This document shows positions 1 to 8,276 of a stretch of 20,487 bases of DNA, piece by piece. A program made the translations under genes and the position numbers. The notes under the pieces were generated by a model. That model saw nothing but the letters and a program-made list of their open reading frames with translations. It made no database searches and was not told where the DNA came from. The DNA is from Thraustochytrium sp. TN22 (Eukaryota; Sar; Bigyra; Thraustochytrida; Thraustochytriidae): contig JABLUY010000369.1 of NCBI GenBank assembly GCA_013306675.1, positions 5,397 through 25,883 on the forward strand, read 5' to 3'. How positions within the stretch are numbered: position 1 is the stretch's first letter; every line of letters starts with the position of its first letter.

Positions 1-3000
1 CCTTCGCAATGATCGCGAGGGCCGACTGCTTGACGGCATCAAGTCCAGCCAAGGACTGGACGGCGGCCAGCTCCGTGCCTTGCACGATATCTTCCAGCCT
101 CCGCTCAATATCTCGCAGGGAGTCGACGAGCGATGCGTGGCGCTGCGCGTTCGCGTACTCATCGTCATCCTCGCTCTCCCCCACGAGGCCGAGCGGGCCG
201 TCGCTCTCGGCGTCGCTCTCGGCGCTTGCAGCTGTAGCCGCTCCGACATCATGCTGGACCTCCCCATCAGAGCCGATGTCAGCGAATGCATCCTCAGCAG
301 CGTCCTCCAGCATCGCCCAGGTCTCTTCGGGCGTGAATTTCACCATCGCACGCGGTAGGGCGGTGCGCCCGTTCACCTCCAAGTACATGAGGTCCACCAT
401 GGTGCGCCGGCGAGCTTCCAGCTTGAAGAGCAGGTACCCGACGCGCTTGTTGCTCTTGTTCTTGAAGAGGTATACCTTGAGCTTATGATGCCAGCTCTCG
501 AGCAGCATCGTGGTCCGGATCACCTCGTCTGCACTGTTCACCGCGGCAGAGCGGTAGACTAGGCACCACGGCTCGAGGTCTGCCAGCCAGTACGTTTCGA
601 GGTACGCGAGAAGCTCTGTCTGGTGGTCGCTCCGCAGCAGCTCCAGAATGTAGAAACGGAGCGTTTTAAGCCGCTCCTCGGAGTCCGCAAACATCATCAT
701 GTGCAGCGCGTTGTACACGTCGAAGATGAGACGATCCCTGTCACTCTGTCTTCTCGTTGCCCGCCTGGGACGGCTGCTGTTGTTGCTCCCACTCTCCTCA
801 CCCGGGCCATCACTCTGTGCACCACGATCGTTGGGGCCGATCCTGCCCCTCGCCTTGAGCTTGATGTTTTTGTGCATCGCCTTGACGCAGTGCCACGTGC
901 ACCAGAAGCGCGGGATGCTGCCGAAGACCTCCCACGCAGCGCTGATCGGAGGCTCGGCCATGTCCGAGAAGAGAAAGTTGGGCTTCCAAGAGGCGCCGCC
1001 GTGCAGTGAGCGCAGCACTTGCCAAACAAGCTTGTACGTCTCCGTCGTCTCGCTGTTGAGCACCACAAAGAGTACCTCGCGGCCACGGTTGTAGCTGTCA
1101 GCGACCATGACCGTAAAAAGCTTGACCTGGTCCTTGCTGCTGACGTTGTGTGTGGCGTCGAAGATGAGATGGGAGCCATGGCTTCGCAGCATCCTCAGCA
1201 TCTCCGCGTCCGCCATGGCGATAAAGTACAGGTCGTTCGGGGCCACCGCATCCTCTCCGAAGTGATGCATACCGACGCAGCGCGAGTCATCCTTACTCAC
1301 ACCATAGGGCTTGTACACCCGGTAGAAGTTGGGATTTGACTTGACACGGTTCATGACGTCGTCCTCGTCGACGGCCTTGTTCCTCCACGCGACGCCCTGC
1401 CAGCACTTCGAGGCTTCGATGGACTCAATGTCGGCCATGCTCAGGAGGTCGTCTCGACTGGCGGGGCGAACGTGTCGCAGTCCTTGGCGAGCAAGTTGGA
1501 CGCTGCGAGGCTGGGTGAGCTTCTCGTAGATCTGCTGCTTCGTGAAGCCAGCATGAAAGAGTTCCTCGATTTGGTGCCTCATGTGGCTACTCAGCCGGCA
1601 GTCAAGGGGGCGCTCGGTAATGCCACACGTGTGCAGCATGTCGCTGGTCGCCCTGCTGTGACCATGCAGGATCACGGCCAGGCCATGATGGTTGTTGAAG
1701 AACTTGATCTCCACCATGACGTCGCACCCATCGTCATGGTTTGTACGGGGCGCGCGCCCCTTCAGCTTGTTGAGGTTCTCTCGAGGCGGCGGCGTGAACG
1801 AAGCCAGCTCCGGGATCGTCTGCGCCATTTCCACAAGCTTACCGCAGGCCGCGAACGCGCCACGCACCAGCTCTTCGTCGAGATTCACCACGGCCGTATC
1901 CTTTGAGGCTTGCTGCTGGATGTCCATCGCAGGCGCGCCGACGGCCGTCGACAGCGCGGCACCCTCGGCCGTCGACTGCGCGGCGTCCACGGCCGCCGAC
2001 TGCGCGGCGTCCACGGCCGCCGACTGCGCGGCATCCACGGCCGCCGACTGCGCGGCGTCCACGGCCGCCGACTCCGCGGCGTCCAAGCCTGCAGACGAGG
2101 CAGCACCCCTTGGAGCAACCTTGCGAAGCCACTTCGCGTGCATGCCGAGATGGTAGAAGCATGCATGCATCTTCTCCAGCAGCTCATCGGGGTTCTCTCT
2201 CGGGTGTGCTCTTTGCACCGCAGGAGGGAGTCGGCCACGTCGAATGGCTTCGACACGAGCTAGACGCAGCGCGTTCGTGCGATCCTCGAACCACTTTGAC
2301 CTCCAATGCGTTGCGCCGATGCGAAGCCGCGCCGGCCCGCCATTGCTGTTCCTCCGTTCGACGATCTCTCGGAGCAGCTCCTGCAGGACAAAGAGGTCGT
2401 GCAGCGCATGTTTTAGCTGCTTGAGCGACTCGTCCTTGCTCGGGTTCTCGTAGCACCGCTTCGCCTCCTTCGACTTGCAGACCAGCGTCAGCTTCAGCGC
2501 CGCCGGATCGCGCGCGTCCGAGCCGTCCACCAGACCGAGCTTGTCCCAGTTGCTCAAGTCTGAGCTTCCCTTCTGGTCGGTCTTGAAGAATCTGTGTCGA
2601 TCAGAACTCCGAACCGGGAGGTTGCGGCTGGTCTGGACAGCCGTTGAATTGAGTAGCGCCTGCTCGCACAGCGTCACGTTTCTGAGAAGAAGCTCCTTCG
2701 ACCGTTTGCTCTTGAACGCCTTGAGAGTCTTTCCTATCTCCTCAGGCATGGACTCCGCGTGGTCTTTCTCCATGAGATGCACCGAGGCGAGCCTGCCGTC
2801 CTTGCTCGCCGAGCCGCCCTTTAAAGTGACATCCTTCAGCTGCCAGATGAACGAGTAGAACCCGCCAGTCCATCCAGACCCACCATCGCGTTTGTTGAAA
2901 TAGACGCCTTTGGAGATCGTCATGGTCGAGTCCACCTGGAGCGCGCGCAGCATCTCCACCGCGTCGCAGGGATTCTCGAAGACGAAGATCTCGCCGGACT

Positions 3001-3142
3001 TCCGGTCCGAAGCTGTGCAGACGCACAGCTCACGGAACACGTCCAGCTTCGATGGGTGTAGGTTCGACGCGGGCGGCACGGGCGGCGTGGTGGGTTGTGT
3101 GGATCCGGCCGCAGACACAGCGAACTCATCCAAGCCATCCAT
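1..3142 (-). CDS. MULE-type DDE transposase, C-terminus beyond window
   Basis: One uninterrupted minus-strand frame of 1047 codons runs from the ATG at 3142 to the window edge without a stop. An in-frame TAG at 3146-3148 makes this the first possible ATG. The core resembles Mutator-like transposases: a first Asp in LIFDATHNV (D662), a second in FLFSDMAEPP (D727), the family C-x2-H in FWCTWHCVKAM (C748, H751) and a candidate Glu in LLESWHHKLK (E882). A polar Ser/Arg/Glu-rich insert of about 40 residues (765-805) lies between the second Asp and the Glu. Before the core are scattered Cys/His (C473, H493, H495, C506, C515) and a helix-turn-helix-like stretch (513-542) that could bind DNA. The first 400 residues match nothing I know. 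An Ala-rich repeat lies near residues 350-400. The visible C-terminus is acidic, and no SWIM finger is seen before the edge. The family role is cut-and-paste transposition. Family call is firm; DNA-binding roles are inferred. Confidence 0.8.
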   Translation of the reverse strand, partial: MDGLDEFAVSAAGSTQPTTPPVPPASNLHPSKLDVFRELCVCTASDRKSGEIFVFENPCDAVEMLRALQVDSTMTISKGVYFNKRDGGSGWTGGFYSFIWQLKDVTLKGGSASKDGRLASVHLMEKDHAESMPEEIGKTLKAFKSKRSKELLLRNVTLCEQALLNSTAVQTSRNLPVRSSDRHRFFKTDQKGSSDLSNWDKLGLVDGSDARDPAALKLTLVCKSKEAKRCYENPSKDESLKQLKHALHDLFVLQELLREIVERRNSNGGPARLRIGATHWRSKWFEDRTNALRLARVEAIRRGRLPPAVQRAHPRENPDELLEKMHACFYHLGMHAKWLRKVAPRGAASSAGLDAAESAAVDAAQSAAVDAAQSAAVDAAQSAAVDAAQSTAEGAALSTAVGAPAMDIQQQASKDTAVVNLDEELVRGAFAACGKLVEMAQTIPELASFTPPPRENLNKLKGRAPRTNHDDGCDVMVEIKFFNNHHGLAVILHGHSRATSDMLHTCGITERPLDCRLSSHMRHQIEELFHAGFTKQQIYEKLTQPRSVQLARQGLRHVRPASRDDLLSMADIESIEASKCWQGVAWRNKAVDEDDVMNRVKSNPNFYRVYKPYGVSKDDSRCVGMHHFGEDAVAPNDLYFIAMADAEMLRMLRSHGSHLIFDATHNVSSKDQVKLFTVMVADSYNRGREVLFVVLNSETTETYKLVWQVLRSLHGGASWKPNFLFSDMAEPPISAAWEVFGSIPRFWCTWHCVKAMHKNIKLKARGRIGPNDRGAQSDGPGEESGSNNSSRPRRATRRQSDRDRLIFDVYNALHMMMFADSEERLKTLRFYILELLRSDHQTELLAYLETYWLADLEPWCLVYRSAAVNSADEVIRTTMLLESWHHKLKVYLFKNKSNKRVGYLLFKLEARRRTMVDLMYLEVNGRTALPRAMVKFTPEETWAMLEDAAEDAFADIGSDGEVQHDVGAATAASAESDAESDGPLGLVGESEDDDEYANAQRHASLVDSLRDIERRLEDIVQGTELAAVQSLAGLDAVKQSALAIIAK
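1937..2086. repeat. 24-bp tandem repeat inside the transposase gene
   Basis: Four near-perfect 24-bp units (1976-2071) with degenerate flanking copies. Each unit contains gcggcgtccacggccgcc. In the coding frame each encodes eight residues, read as VDAAQSAA, so repeat-number change keeps the frame. It probably forms a flexible Ala-rich linker between the N-terminal region and the DNA-binding/DDE part. Confidence 0.9.
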
Positions 3143-3839
3143 CGGCTACTGACGAGCTTGTGCTCGCGCGGCGGGGCGAGGCGAGAGCGGCACTTGCGCA
3201 GCGCGCGGGCCCGCCCCGGGGCGCGCCGCCGCGCGCTCGCCGCTCGCCGCCCGCCGCCCGCGCAGCCCAGCCTGTCACGCCGTGGATGTATAACCGCCGC
3301 ACGATGGATCGATCCACCTCGCGACCTCGCGCGCGCCTCGAGAGGCTGCGCCGCGCGAGCGACTGGAGTCCGTGTGCTGGCGCCGCGCGCCCGCGTGGCG
3401 GCGACCGCCGCCGCCGCCACCGCACGCTCCTACCCGCGCGCAACCGCGGCCGCACGTTGAAGGTCTGCGGATGCAAGGCCACCTACACCCGGGCCATGCA
3501 GGCATGGCTCTTGGGCGCGCGCCCCGGCGACGCGGCGCTGCTAGGGCCGGGGGAGGGGGCTCGGGAGCCCACTAGACCCCCCGCGGTCGCTGCCGCACGC
3601 TCCACGCCGCGCCAGAGCTCACGGCGCTTCGCAGCCGCCGAGCCAGGGCAGCCGCGCGATGGCCGCCAGGGGAAAAACCTGCGCGCGCACCATTGAGCGA
3701 GCGGGTGCCCCCGCAGGAGCCCATTTCTGCTTGAGCGACAACGCGGCGCCTGGTGGTCAAGCATGAAAGCTAACAACCGCCGAACTCCCCACAGCTGCTC
3801 GGCAAGACGCAACTGCAAAATTAGTCGCAAGCGACACAT
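3143..3839. other. GC-rich 5' flank of the transposase gene, no supported gene
   Basis: This stretch is very rich in CG-containing runs such as gccgccgccgcc and cgcgcgcg. The open frames here are Arg/Ala/Pro-rich on both strands, which is typical of composition rather than coding. It lies directly upstream of the transposase start, so it should hold that gene's promoter. If the element is complete, a terminal inverted repeat should also lie here or further right. I could not identify the TIR by eye. Confidence 0.4.
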
Positions 3840-4313
3840 GCGGATGGACTCCTGGACGACCCGCATCTTGGGGTGGTCTGGCCCGAGCAACTCGAGCCTG
3901 ATGCTCTCAGCCCGCCAACGCCGCCCGCCACTCCTCCCGCGCGCGATGCAGCGTGGCCGCCACGTCGGGGTGCCGCGGCCCGGAGGCTTCCTTGCTAATC
4001 TCCTCGTAGTCCCGCAGCGCCTCGTCGTAGCGCCCCCTGCGGCCCGGAGGCTTTCTTGCGGATCTCCAGCGCCTCCTCGTAGCAATTCAGCGCCTCGTCG
4101 AGCTCGCCTTGCTCGGTTCATCGCGAGCCCCATCTCCTTCAGCTTGCTCTTGTCAATCTGGCGGCGCACGAGGGCGACCCGCTCGCGCGCGATGGCGGTG
4201 AGCCCCAGGCGCGCCTGCACCTTCATCTCATCCCTGGGCGTCTTGGGCTTGACTTCGGCCACGGCGCGCTCTTGGTTGGTCTTGACCGCCTTGAACTCCT
4301 CGAGAAAGATCAT
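3840..4313 (-). pseudogene. Broken tetratricopeptide-repeat (TPR) protein gene
   Basis: Reading the minus strand from an ATG at 4313, a Lys/Glu-rich N-terminus (MIFLEEFKAVK onward) leads to KLKEMGLAMNR near 4120. The continuation EQGELDEALNCYEEALEIRK is in another frame. YDEALRDYEEISKEASGP and HPDVAATL follow in a third frame, and SIRLELLGPDHPKM in the first again. The A-L-x-x-Y-E-E-A-L and G-P-x-H-P pattern is that of kinesin-light-chain-type TPRs. At least three frameshifts break the gene, and after the last one the frame drifts into non-coding sequence. Such TPRs bind partner proteins. It could be one gene hit by small indels or a truncated copy of a longer TPR gene. Assembly indels are possible, but genes right of 9809 show no such damage. 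Confidence 0.55.
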
Positions 4314-4412
4314 CTTGCCGGAGCGCGGCGCCTTGCACTTGGGCGCGCCGGGCGCGCGCCGCTTCTCTTTCTTGTGGTGAGGCGTTTGGTTTTCCTCCTG
4401 GCCCTTGGAGCG

Positions 4413-5660
4413 ATGTCCGGGCCTGACAACGAGCTGCGACTGCCTGCGGGGAGCTCTGGCTTTTCGTCGCGCAACACGGACGTCTTCGGGCGCGCGCTCT
4501 TGCGCGTGATGCACGCCGTTGCGTTCACGTACCCGCAGTAAGAGGCCTTCTTCAACTCGCTCGCAACCGTCATCCTGTGCCCAGACTGCGGCAAGCAGCA
4601 GCCGCCAGCCATGGACCGCACCCTGCTGCACCGCATCAAGACCGACAAGCTCAAGCGCGAGGCCGACGCGCGGTGCAAGGAGAAATTCGTCGCGCGCCAA
4701 TGCAAGACCAAGAAGGAGCAGAAGCGCAAGACAAAGGCGGCCAAGGCCGTAGGCGCCGCCACGCCGCTCGTCGCGCCGCCCGCCGAGGGCCGCCGTCGCC
4801 CTCGACGTCGTTGCAGCGGAGGTGCGCCAGATCGGCCAGGATGAGCAGGAGCAGGAGCTGCCCGCCGCCGCACTCGCACGCAAGGCCAAGAAGGAGCAGA
4901 AGCGCAAGACAAAGGCGGTCAAGGCCGCAGGCGCCGCTACGCCGCTCGTCGCGCCGTCGCCCTCGACGTCGTTGCAGCGAAGGTGCGCCAGATCGGCCGG
5001 GATGAGCAGGAGTAGGACCTGCCCGCCGTCCCTCGCCGCGCTCGCGGAGGCCGCGCTCGTCGGCGCGGATCAGCAGCACCTCCAGCAGCACCTCCAGCAG
5101 CAGCAAGTGACCGTGACCAAGGCGCCGCCGCGCGGAGGAGGAGGAGCCCGAGGACGAGGAGGGCCGGTCCGAGGACGTGGTGGCCGCGAGCGAAGTCCTG
5201 CAGCAGGCCGCGCGCCTCGAGAAGCGCATGCACACAACGAGCCCTTCGATCAGCTCCGGATCAGCACGGTCAACCGCACCTACCGCTACTCTCAGGGCCT
5301 CTACGCCTCGATCGTGCAAAAATGTCCACGAGAGAAGGCGCGTGCGAAGCGCGGCCGCAAGGCCACCATCGACAAGAACGTCGTCACCGAGCGCTTCCAG
5401 GCCAAGCTGACTGCCATTCAGAAGTAGAACCAGGACCAGATCGCCAGGTCTATTACCGCGCGCGCGACGTCGTGGAGGTCTACGCCGACACCGAGACCTA
5501 CTTCCGCCACGCCTTCGCCGCCAACGCCATGCTCATGAGCGTGGTGGTGAAGGAGGACTAGCACTCGGTCGACGGACTTCGCCCGCTTCGTTCACTTGGC
5601 CTACTAGCTTCTTGGTCGGTGCCGAGAGGTGAGCTCGAGACGGCTGACTTCAAGAACGGC
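4413..5660 (+). pseudogene. Decayed unrecognised gene (Lys/Glu-rich protein)
   Basis: The plus strand carries protein-like text broken several times. From an ATG at 4413, codons run to an in-frame TAA at 4539-4541 and then continue in the same frame with FFNSLATVILCPDCGKQQPP and a Lys-rich stretch. The frame shifts near 4790 and again within the duplicated part. EEEEPEDEEGRSEDVVAASE lies in a different frame near 5145-5200. IDKNVVTERFQAKL (to 5427) and VVEVYADTETYFRHAFAANA (about 5472-5531) follow in further frames. The product would have had one CPDC pair, a charged region and an acidic patch. I do not recognise the family. The segments share a strand and order, which supports one ancestral gene. 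Exact limits are uncertain. Confidence 0.4.
4709..5010 (+). repeat. Imperfect tandem duplication, about 178 bp
   Basis: A block beginning at agaaggagcagaagcgcaag (4711) recurs at 4889. The following ctcgacgtcgttgcagcg recurs at a distance of 161 instead of 178, so copy 2 lacks about 17 bp between the two landmarks. That deletion is not a multiple of three and helps explain the broken frame. Copy 2 also carries an amber codon where copy 1 has a Gln-type codon (gagcaggag against gagtaggac). Confidence 0.85.
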
Positions 5661-6430
5661 ATGCGCTAGAGCCGTCAGTGATCGCAAAATGTTTTGCTCC
5701 ATGGCCTGCAGCGCCTCGCTCAGAGCTGACCAGCCAAAAGCCCGAAGGGACCTTCAGGTCCTTGTGCTGGTCGTCCAAGGCATTGTAGCCTGAAATGCAC
5801 AAGTCGCCAAAGTATTGCTCCATGGTCTGCAGCGCCTCGCTCTGCTCCAGGATGATGCTCTTACGCTGCCGTGTCGTCGTTGCGAATGTTGTAGGTTTGG
5901 TAGTCGTTCGCCGTCACGTTGCATGCGTCATCCAGGGTGCACTTTAGGTTGGCCTCCTTCTGGTCGTTCACAGGCTCCGTCTTTTGCACGGGACCGGAGA
6001 CCTCGACGCACTTGACCAGCGAGTAGCTCATCAAGTCCTCTTCGGCAAGCGTGTTGGGCAGGCACGCCGCGTGGTAGTTGGGTAGCGCGGCTTGGCCTCA
6101 CCAACAAAGGCCAGCGTATCGCCGCTCGGCTCTTCGGCCACCGTCATGGTGTGGTTGTCCTTGGAAGCGCCGCGCACCTCATTTGTTACGCCCTTCAAGT
6201 TGCTCACCGGCAAGCGAGGCGAAGTTGCCCGGTAGCTCGCAGGTGACGGCGTAGTAGCGTCCCAGTCGACAGACTCGGCCTCCTCCTCGTTCACGTAGAG
6301 CCCGCGCTCGTGGCTCGCCAGGGTGTTGTCCGTGTATTTCGTATCCTACAAGCGTTCCCGCATCAACCAGGTCGTCGGTACTTGTCCACGCCATCCGATC
6401 CTCCGAATCCAGGCCAGACGCATTCTCAGC
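5650..6430 (-). pseudogene. Decayed unrecognised gene, minus strand
   Basis: Successive protein-like segments lie on the minus strand in alternating frames: MAWTSTDDLVDAGTLVGYE (from about 6394), then SHERGLYVNEEEAESVDW, RYYAVTCELPGNFASLAGEQ, ASKDNHTMTVAEEPSGDTLA, NYHAACLPNTLAEEDLMSYS and its continuation to a stop near 5870. ILEQSEALQTMEQYFGDL and the sequence after it run to about 5735 in a third frame. Codon choice and segment order suggest one former gene of about 250 residues with four or more frameshifts. I recognise no domain. It converges on the decayed plus-strand gene at 4413-5660, and the two may have come in together, which is inference. Its 3' part contains a short duplicated segment. 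Confidence 0.4.
5694..5845. repeat. Short direct duplication, two copies about 120 bp apart
   Basis: A sequence around tgctccatggcctgcagcgc (5696-5715) recurs as tgctccatggtctgcagcgc (5816-5835), each followed by ctcgct. The copies cover the 3' part of the decayed minus-strand gene, so its C-terminal segment was partly duplicated. Confidence 0.8.
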
Positions 6431-6448
6431 TGGCCCAGTGGCCAGCTG
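6427..6448. repeat. 9-bp perfect inverted repeat followed by an A run
   Basis: The arms cagctggcc and ggccagctg are separated by cagt and followed by eight A residues. It would form a stable hairpin. It lies at the junction between the decayed-gene block and the GC-rich direct repeats, so it could mark an insertion edge. No function is shown. Confidence 0.6.
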
Positions 6449-6492
6449 AAAAAAAAGGACTCATTGAATGGCAACGGAGTTTGTCTTGGGAT

Positions 6493-6785
6493 GCCGACAC
6501 GCGGGCAGACCTGTAACCGGCGTGGCCGCGCAGCAGCAGGAGGGGAGGGCGGCCAGCGCGCGAGCGGCTGGACGCAACCCCCCACCCTCTCTCTCTCTCT
6601 CTCTCTTGGACGTTCCCGGCGTGGACCGCCGCCATTGGAAAAAAAGCGCTAGGCCCGGTTGCCCCCCGAAGGGTTGCCTGGCCGACACGCGGCCAGACCT
6701 GCAACCGGCGTGGCCGCGCAGCAAGAGGAGGGGAGGGCGGCCAGCGCGCGAGCGGCTGGTCGCAGCCCTCTTCTCTCTCTCTTTT
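6493..6785 (+). repeat. Direct repeat pair with CT microsatellites, spacing 188 bp
   Basis: Two copies of a block of about 95 bp start with gccgacacgcgg at 6493 and 6681 and share gcaaccggcgtggccgcgca-type sequence with few differences. Each runs into a CT tract (about 6587-6606 and 6770-6782) and each is preceded by a run of A residues. The copies look like an old tandem duplication. Frames across the block are Arg/Gly/Ala-rich and differ between copies, so I do not call a gene. Confidence 0.85.
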
Positions 6786-7439
6786 TCCGCGCGCGGAGCG
6801 CCGGGCTGGAGGGGCTGGCCGGCGTCAGGTCGCTGGGGAGGCTGGCGCACGACCGAGTCTTGCTGGCATGGCAGGTCTAGGGCCTGGGATTAAAGTCGCC
6901 CTAGTGAGGGGGCTTTGGCGGCGCCACAAAGTACGCGACGTATGCGTGCTGGTGGCGCGCCGAGATGAACAGCGTGGTGCCTGAGACGCGGCCAGATCGG
7001 CGACACAGGCTCGCGCGCTTTTCTCCGCGGGGGAACGGGGCTGCACCTTCGCTAAAAGATCTGCGGTCCGCGGTCCAGGCGCTGTTCCAGGCCGGGGCCT
7101 CTCCCTCGGCCACCGCGCCCAGCGGGTCGTTGATGGAGGTGGCACGTGCCCTCGTCTCCGTTGGCATTTTCAACACCAGGGCACTGTCCGCGGCACACCA
7201 GGGTCCGACCGTCCTGCGCGACTTCTGGGGCCGTGGGCCTCCTGGCCAAAAAACCCTGGCCCTCGAGTGCTTTCTGGATTGGGGCGGTACATTTTTCCTC
7301 AGAGGTCCCTGCTGGAGACCAAGACCACGCAGTGTCGGGGGCGTCTGACAACCCGCCGAGTGCCACGCATGAAGCCTGGGACGAGGCGTCCCTGCAGGAC
7401 CTGCTGGCTCAGCGAGGCCTTACGGAGGGGGGTTCCGCC
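6786..7439. other. Region upstream of the RT relic, no firm gene
   Basis: An ATG-initiated plus-strand frame of 127 codons (6965-7348) is open here. It has no recognised motif and is overlapped by an open minus-strand frame of similar length. It sits where the 5' end of a retroelement (gag-like part or leader) would lie relative to the reverse-transcriptase relic. I regard it as possible degraded element sequence rather than a gene. Confidence 0.3.
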
Positions 7440-8240
7440 CCGCGGGCAGCGGTACCGAGGGCCAACGCCGCATCGATGATTGCAAGTTCGCTGAGCTCGG
7501 GCGGCCCGACGCGGTCAACGCTCAGATTCGCGTGACGGCGCGGTGCTTCAACCCGGATACGCGGCAGCTGCTGGTTGGGGCCTGCCGCAGTACCTTCAGG
7601 CGTTCAAGGTCGACTGGGAGGCACCACACTGCTTGCTCGAGGAGGACCATGCGCGCTTCTTGTTCCACCTCGATGGTCCAATGTATGCGCATCGGCGCCT
7701 CGCCTTCGGCCTGTGCACATCAGCCGCCCCCAGTTGCGCGGCTATGCTGGAGGCGACGGAGCTCCTCGCCATCCTGGATTTCGTGATCTATGTCACACAC
7801 GGGTCCGTGGTGGCCGAGGTGCGGTCGGGGGCCCTCGCCGCCTACCGACGCTCGAGGGCGCGCTGGCGACGCTGGTCGTCTGGTCGGGCGTCCTGATAGA
7901 CCTCACCAACGACACCCTAGCGCTCTCGGACGAACGCCGGGAGGACTTCGCCGCGAAAATCGACGGCGTCCTTGCAGCCCCGCGCGGGTCAACCTCTCGG
8001 GTCCTGGAGCGCGTGGCCGGTCGCGCTTCGAGGGCCATGGCGACGCGCCCTCTGGCGCGCCCAGTGCTCGCGCCCTTTCACGCCCATGTCCTGCACCCCC
8101 CCCACAGCCGCTGTCACGAGCCGCCCGTCAGGCTCTGGCGACCTGGCGGGTTCTTTTTTGCGTTTCCGGGCTCGGCCGACCCCGCTTTGGGCGACGGGTG
8201 TTATTCCGGCACGTCGTGTATGACAACACCCTCAAGGCAC
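7440..8240 (+). pseudogene. Reverse-transcriptase relic of a retrotransposon
   Basis: Three frames together carry an RT-like order on the plus strand. RRIDDCKFAELG (about 7466-7501) fits the early R-x-I-D motif. YLQAFKVDWEAPHCLLEED, then FLFHLDGPMYAHRRLAFGL (7660-7720), fit the palm region before FVIYVTHGSVVAE (7780-7818). LEGALATLVVWSGVLIDL and LALSDERREDFAAKIDGVL (about 7848-7975) fit the thumb/linker, and ARQALATWRVLF lies further on. In active RTs the YVTH position holds Y-x-D-D; here both Asp are replaced, so it cannot polymerise. At least two frameshifts are present. The LxFGL motif and the following linker suggest a DIRS/Ngaro-like or Ty3-like element; the class is not settled. Confidence 0.6.
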
Positions 8241-8276
8241 GCAATTGAGAGCGCTCGGAGGACCTCCATATCTCAA

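Noticed and set aside
3052-3696. 214-codon plus-strand frame upstream of the transposase
   Set aside because: Almost entirely Arg/Ala/Pro from CG-rich repeats, begins opposite the transposase N-terminus, and has no motif.
3483-4922. 479-codon minus-strand frame as one gene
   Set aside because: Only its part near 3840-4313 has TPR-like text, and that text continues in other frames. The rest is Arg/Ala/Gly-rich and overlaps better plus-strand segments.
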